A stretch of 64,000 nt of DNA from contig OX638329.1 of assembly GCA_951812755.1 (NCBI GenBank), forward strand, positions 62,001 through 126,000, read 5' to 3'. The translations under genes were made by a program, and so were the position numbers. The stretch is from an uncultured Latescibacterota bacterium (lineage in GTDB: Bacteria > Latescibacterota > UBA2968). This document shows positions 63,301 to 64,000 of this stretch, one piece after another. The notes below the pieces were generated by a model, which saw nothing but the letters and a program-made list of their open reading frames with translations, did not search any database and was not told where the DNA came from. Positions within the stretch are counted from its first letter, which is position 1, and each line of letters opens with the position of its first letter.

Positions 63301-64000
63301 CGGCAATACGGACGTATCGGTAGATAAACCAAGTCTAACGTTCACGACCAATACCTGGAACACGGCGCAGACAGTGACGGTATCGGCGGACCAGGACACC
63401 GACTCGACGAACGACTCAGCCACCGTACAACACACAGTCAGCGGCGGCGACTACGGCAACGTAACGGCGGCCTCAGTGAGAGTGACAGTAGATGACGACG
63501 AGACGCCTGGACCACCGACACCGCCAATAACGCAACAGCCACCACAGCCACCACCTACGCCACAGCCACCACCTACGCCACAGCCACCTACGCCACAGCC
63601 ACCTACGCCACAGCCACCTACGCCACAGCCACCTACGCCACAGCCTGGGGTCCCACAGGTATCAATCTCAGCAGGTACCTCACCTGTCACCGAAGGCGAG
63701 GATGCGACATTCACAATCACAGCATCCCCTGCGCCCACAACAGCAATAACCGTGAGCGTAAACGTCAGCGAGACGGAAGATGTCATCAGCGGCACACCGG
63801 AGGCAGCCGTCACCATCGGCACCTCTGGCCAGGCCACACTAACCGTAGCAACGGACGACGATAATGTAAGAGAAGACGACAGCGTAATAACCGCTCAAGT
63901 ACAAACCGGAACAGGCTACACAGTAGGCGATCCATCTTCGGCAACCGTCACCGTGAACGACGACGACGCCCCAGGGGTAAAGGATCCAGATCTGCCAGAA
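60365..64000 (+). CDS. giant secreted Calx-beta repeat protein, 3' end outside window
   Basis: Open through the window end (1212 codons seen, no stop), so it is easily missed by tools that require a stop. Signal peptide ends LALPIAAKAQ. The body is a chain of Calx-beta-type modules, each ending in a D-rich Ca-binding strand such as SVTIIVEDND, ATVTVEDND, GTITDDDT, TGTIQDNDT and VRVTVDDDE, plus one Ig-like domain (SYTYQWYRVIGS, about 61325). A proline-rich PPTPQ linker (63542-63642) precedes a further module. An earlier in-frame ATG at 60311 overlaps msrB; 60365 gives the better signal peptide. Likely a calcium-stabilised adhesin or matrix protein. Confidence 0.88.
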   Translation, partial: MFSQIEQIFSHLIRIRLTAFILMLALPIAAKAQMEPVITIESSPTSVMESKRATFIISAIPAPTSNLTVNIKVSSGGPVLPNNYTPPTTITVGTSGQATMTVPTVDFTENPDDKNWGSVRVRIKEGTGYTIGEHGSTSVQVIDQDATAVPTLTLHADRTQAAVGDEVTVTIKRSEPYNRRHRVDIRMSGHGGLFNDREIDEWEPIVEILHPASHNRHPMTERSLSITVWPEKNCQKTQGRKIEAYLYNAYYYGENLLENTGDVEYKVGDPSAITIDVYYPSNRAPTGSPTISYSGDLEDDTVLTAETSNIQDPDGLNGVSYTYQWYRVIGSAETQISGATSSTYTVEGGENGADNGYKLKVRVAFTDDLCNPQISDSALTPTVGGAGTQVMPVGTIEANPPTITEGQSKTFKIKMTPAPTTSLNAEVRISQIGDFITGSPGVGTHTVTFNPNQATATITVNTEDDQVDEPNGEIRVELLSRTGYTVGTQSSVTIIVEDNDNPRVKIEAVTTPITEGDDAEFTITADPVPATSITVTVSVTENRDFISGTSPSTVSFSANQATATLTVATDDDNTDELNGTIRAQLQSGTDYTTGSPSSATVTVEDNDMPQLSIGADQTVAESAGSMEFTVTLNGPNAQTVTVDYETSDGTATQPGDYTRRSGRLTFSPSGARSQTIRVTIRDDNIDENNENFTLTLSNVSNATLGTASATGTITDDDTRGVSVEPTALNVPENGSNTYRVKLDSEPTENVTVSVIVPTGTDVSANKTSLTFTTGNWRNAQTVRVDAADDTDSNSDPPETIRHTVSGGDYAGESAASVTVTIVENDISTLSIDNKSASESAGTMSFTVRLSVASTQPVTVDYATSNGTAIAPGDYTPDNGMLTFPASSTASRTISVTIVNDDIDEDNETFTVTLSNASSNAMLAGGGTSISATGTIQDNDTRGVRVSRTSLTVNEGSSNTYTVQLQSEPTSTVTVGVSVTGNTDVSVDKPSLTFTTNTWNTAQTVTVSADQDTDSTNDSATVQHTVSGGDYGNVTAASVRVTVDDDETPGPPTPPITQQPPQPPPTPQPPPTPQPPTPQPPTPQPPTPQPPTPQPGVPQVSISAGTSPVTEGEDATFTITASPAPTTAITVSVNVSETEDVISGTPEAAVTIGTSGQATLTVATDDDNVREDDSVITAQVQTGTGYTVGDPSSATVTVNDDDAPGVKDPDLPE
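63542..63642 (+). repeat. tandem repeat encoding a PPTPQ linker
   Basis: A 15-bp unit CCACCTACGCCACAG repeats in tandem with small variants, encoding Pro-rich PPTPQ repeats in the frame of the Calx-beta protein. Likely variable in copy number. Confidence 0.9.

Noticed and set aside
63540-63645. Regular repeats resembling a CRISPR array
   Set aside because: Units are 12-15 bp without spacers and keep the reading frame of a proline-rich linker.
60488-63837. Several open frames on the - strand (for example 60488-61069, 63451-63837)
   Set aside because: They are shadows of the long + strand Calx-beta gene; the low-complexity GCGVGGC run is the complement of the proline-rich repeat.

Overview
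The window is 64 kb of chromosome from an uncultured, moderately GC-rich bacterium. The mix of two phytanoyl-CoA-dioxygenase-like oxygenases, an acetamidase, a UGSC-type selenoprotein, an HtrA/ECF-sigma operon, a cohesin/dockerin protein, Calx-beta adhesin-like repeats and abundant short dispersed repeats recalls genomes such as Latescibacterota or Poribacteria. That placement is inference from gene content only. No rRNA or tRNA gene was found.

Layout. 1-2523: the 3' part of an S9 peptidase and an alpha/alpha-toroid-like protein. 2534-2717: a MITE-like element, with a second copy in inverted orientation at 37709-37914. 2885-21264: a defence island, all on the + strand with many ATGA overlaps. 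It holds an HTH-SNF2-DUF3883 helicase, a retropepsin-like protease, a 1215-residue NTPase with a nuclease-like N-terminus, two AAA-ATPase/TOPRIM gene pairs, a DUF1156 DNA adenine methylase, an orphan HigA-like regulator and a DUF499 ATPase. A 36-codon second copy of the methylase start lies just before the first AAA/TOPRIM pair, as if that pair had been inserted there. Helicase, DUF1156 methylase and DUF499 ATPase are components shared with BREX type 3 and DISARM class 1 relatives, but PglZ, DrmA and DrmB are absent here.

21312-27496: an enolase-superfamily enzyme, a HigBA toxin-antitoxin pair, and a 730-bp duplication of the end of a lyase-like gene. Between the duplicate copies lie a strongly structured non-coding RNA candidate (24091-24345) with its own promoter and terminator, and a secreted protein. 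27598-29995: an ECF sigma factor, a membrane anti-sigma factor and an HtrA-like protein that has lost all three catalytic residues. 30201-36745: acetyl-CoA synthetase, an Rpn-like nuclease and a secreted metzincin with a seven-bladed WD40 propeller, cohesin and dockerin. 36792-39961: a small island of HEPN-like, PIN, YgiT/DUF4258 and XRE genes, several truncated, among repeats.

40152-46344: a leftward run holding a THUMP RNA methyltransferase, bioD, bioA, a membrane protein, an amidase and a BNR-repeat protein. 46797-57408: two PhyH genes, an APC-USP transporter, an AT-rich coiled-coil gene, an amidohydrolase, an aldo-keto reductase, RNase D, an IMPACT-family protein and a large membrane protein. 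58278-64000: a two-gene operon whose second gene is a selenoprotein read through an in-frame TGA followed by a SECIS-like hairpin, then MsrB, then a very long Calx-beta repeat protein that is open to the window edge.
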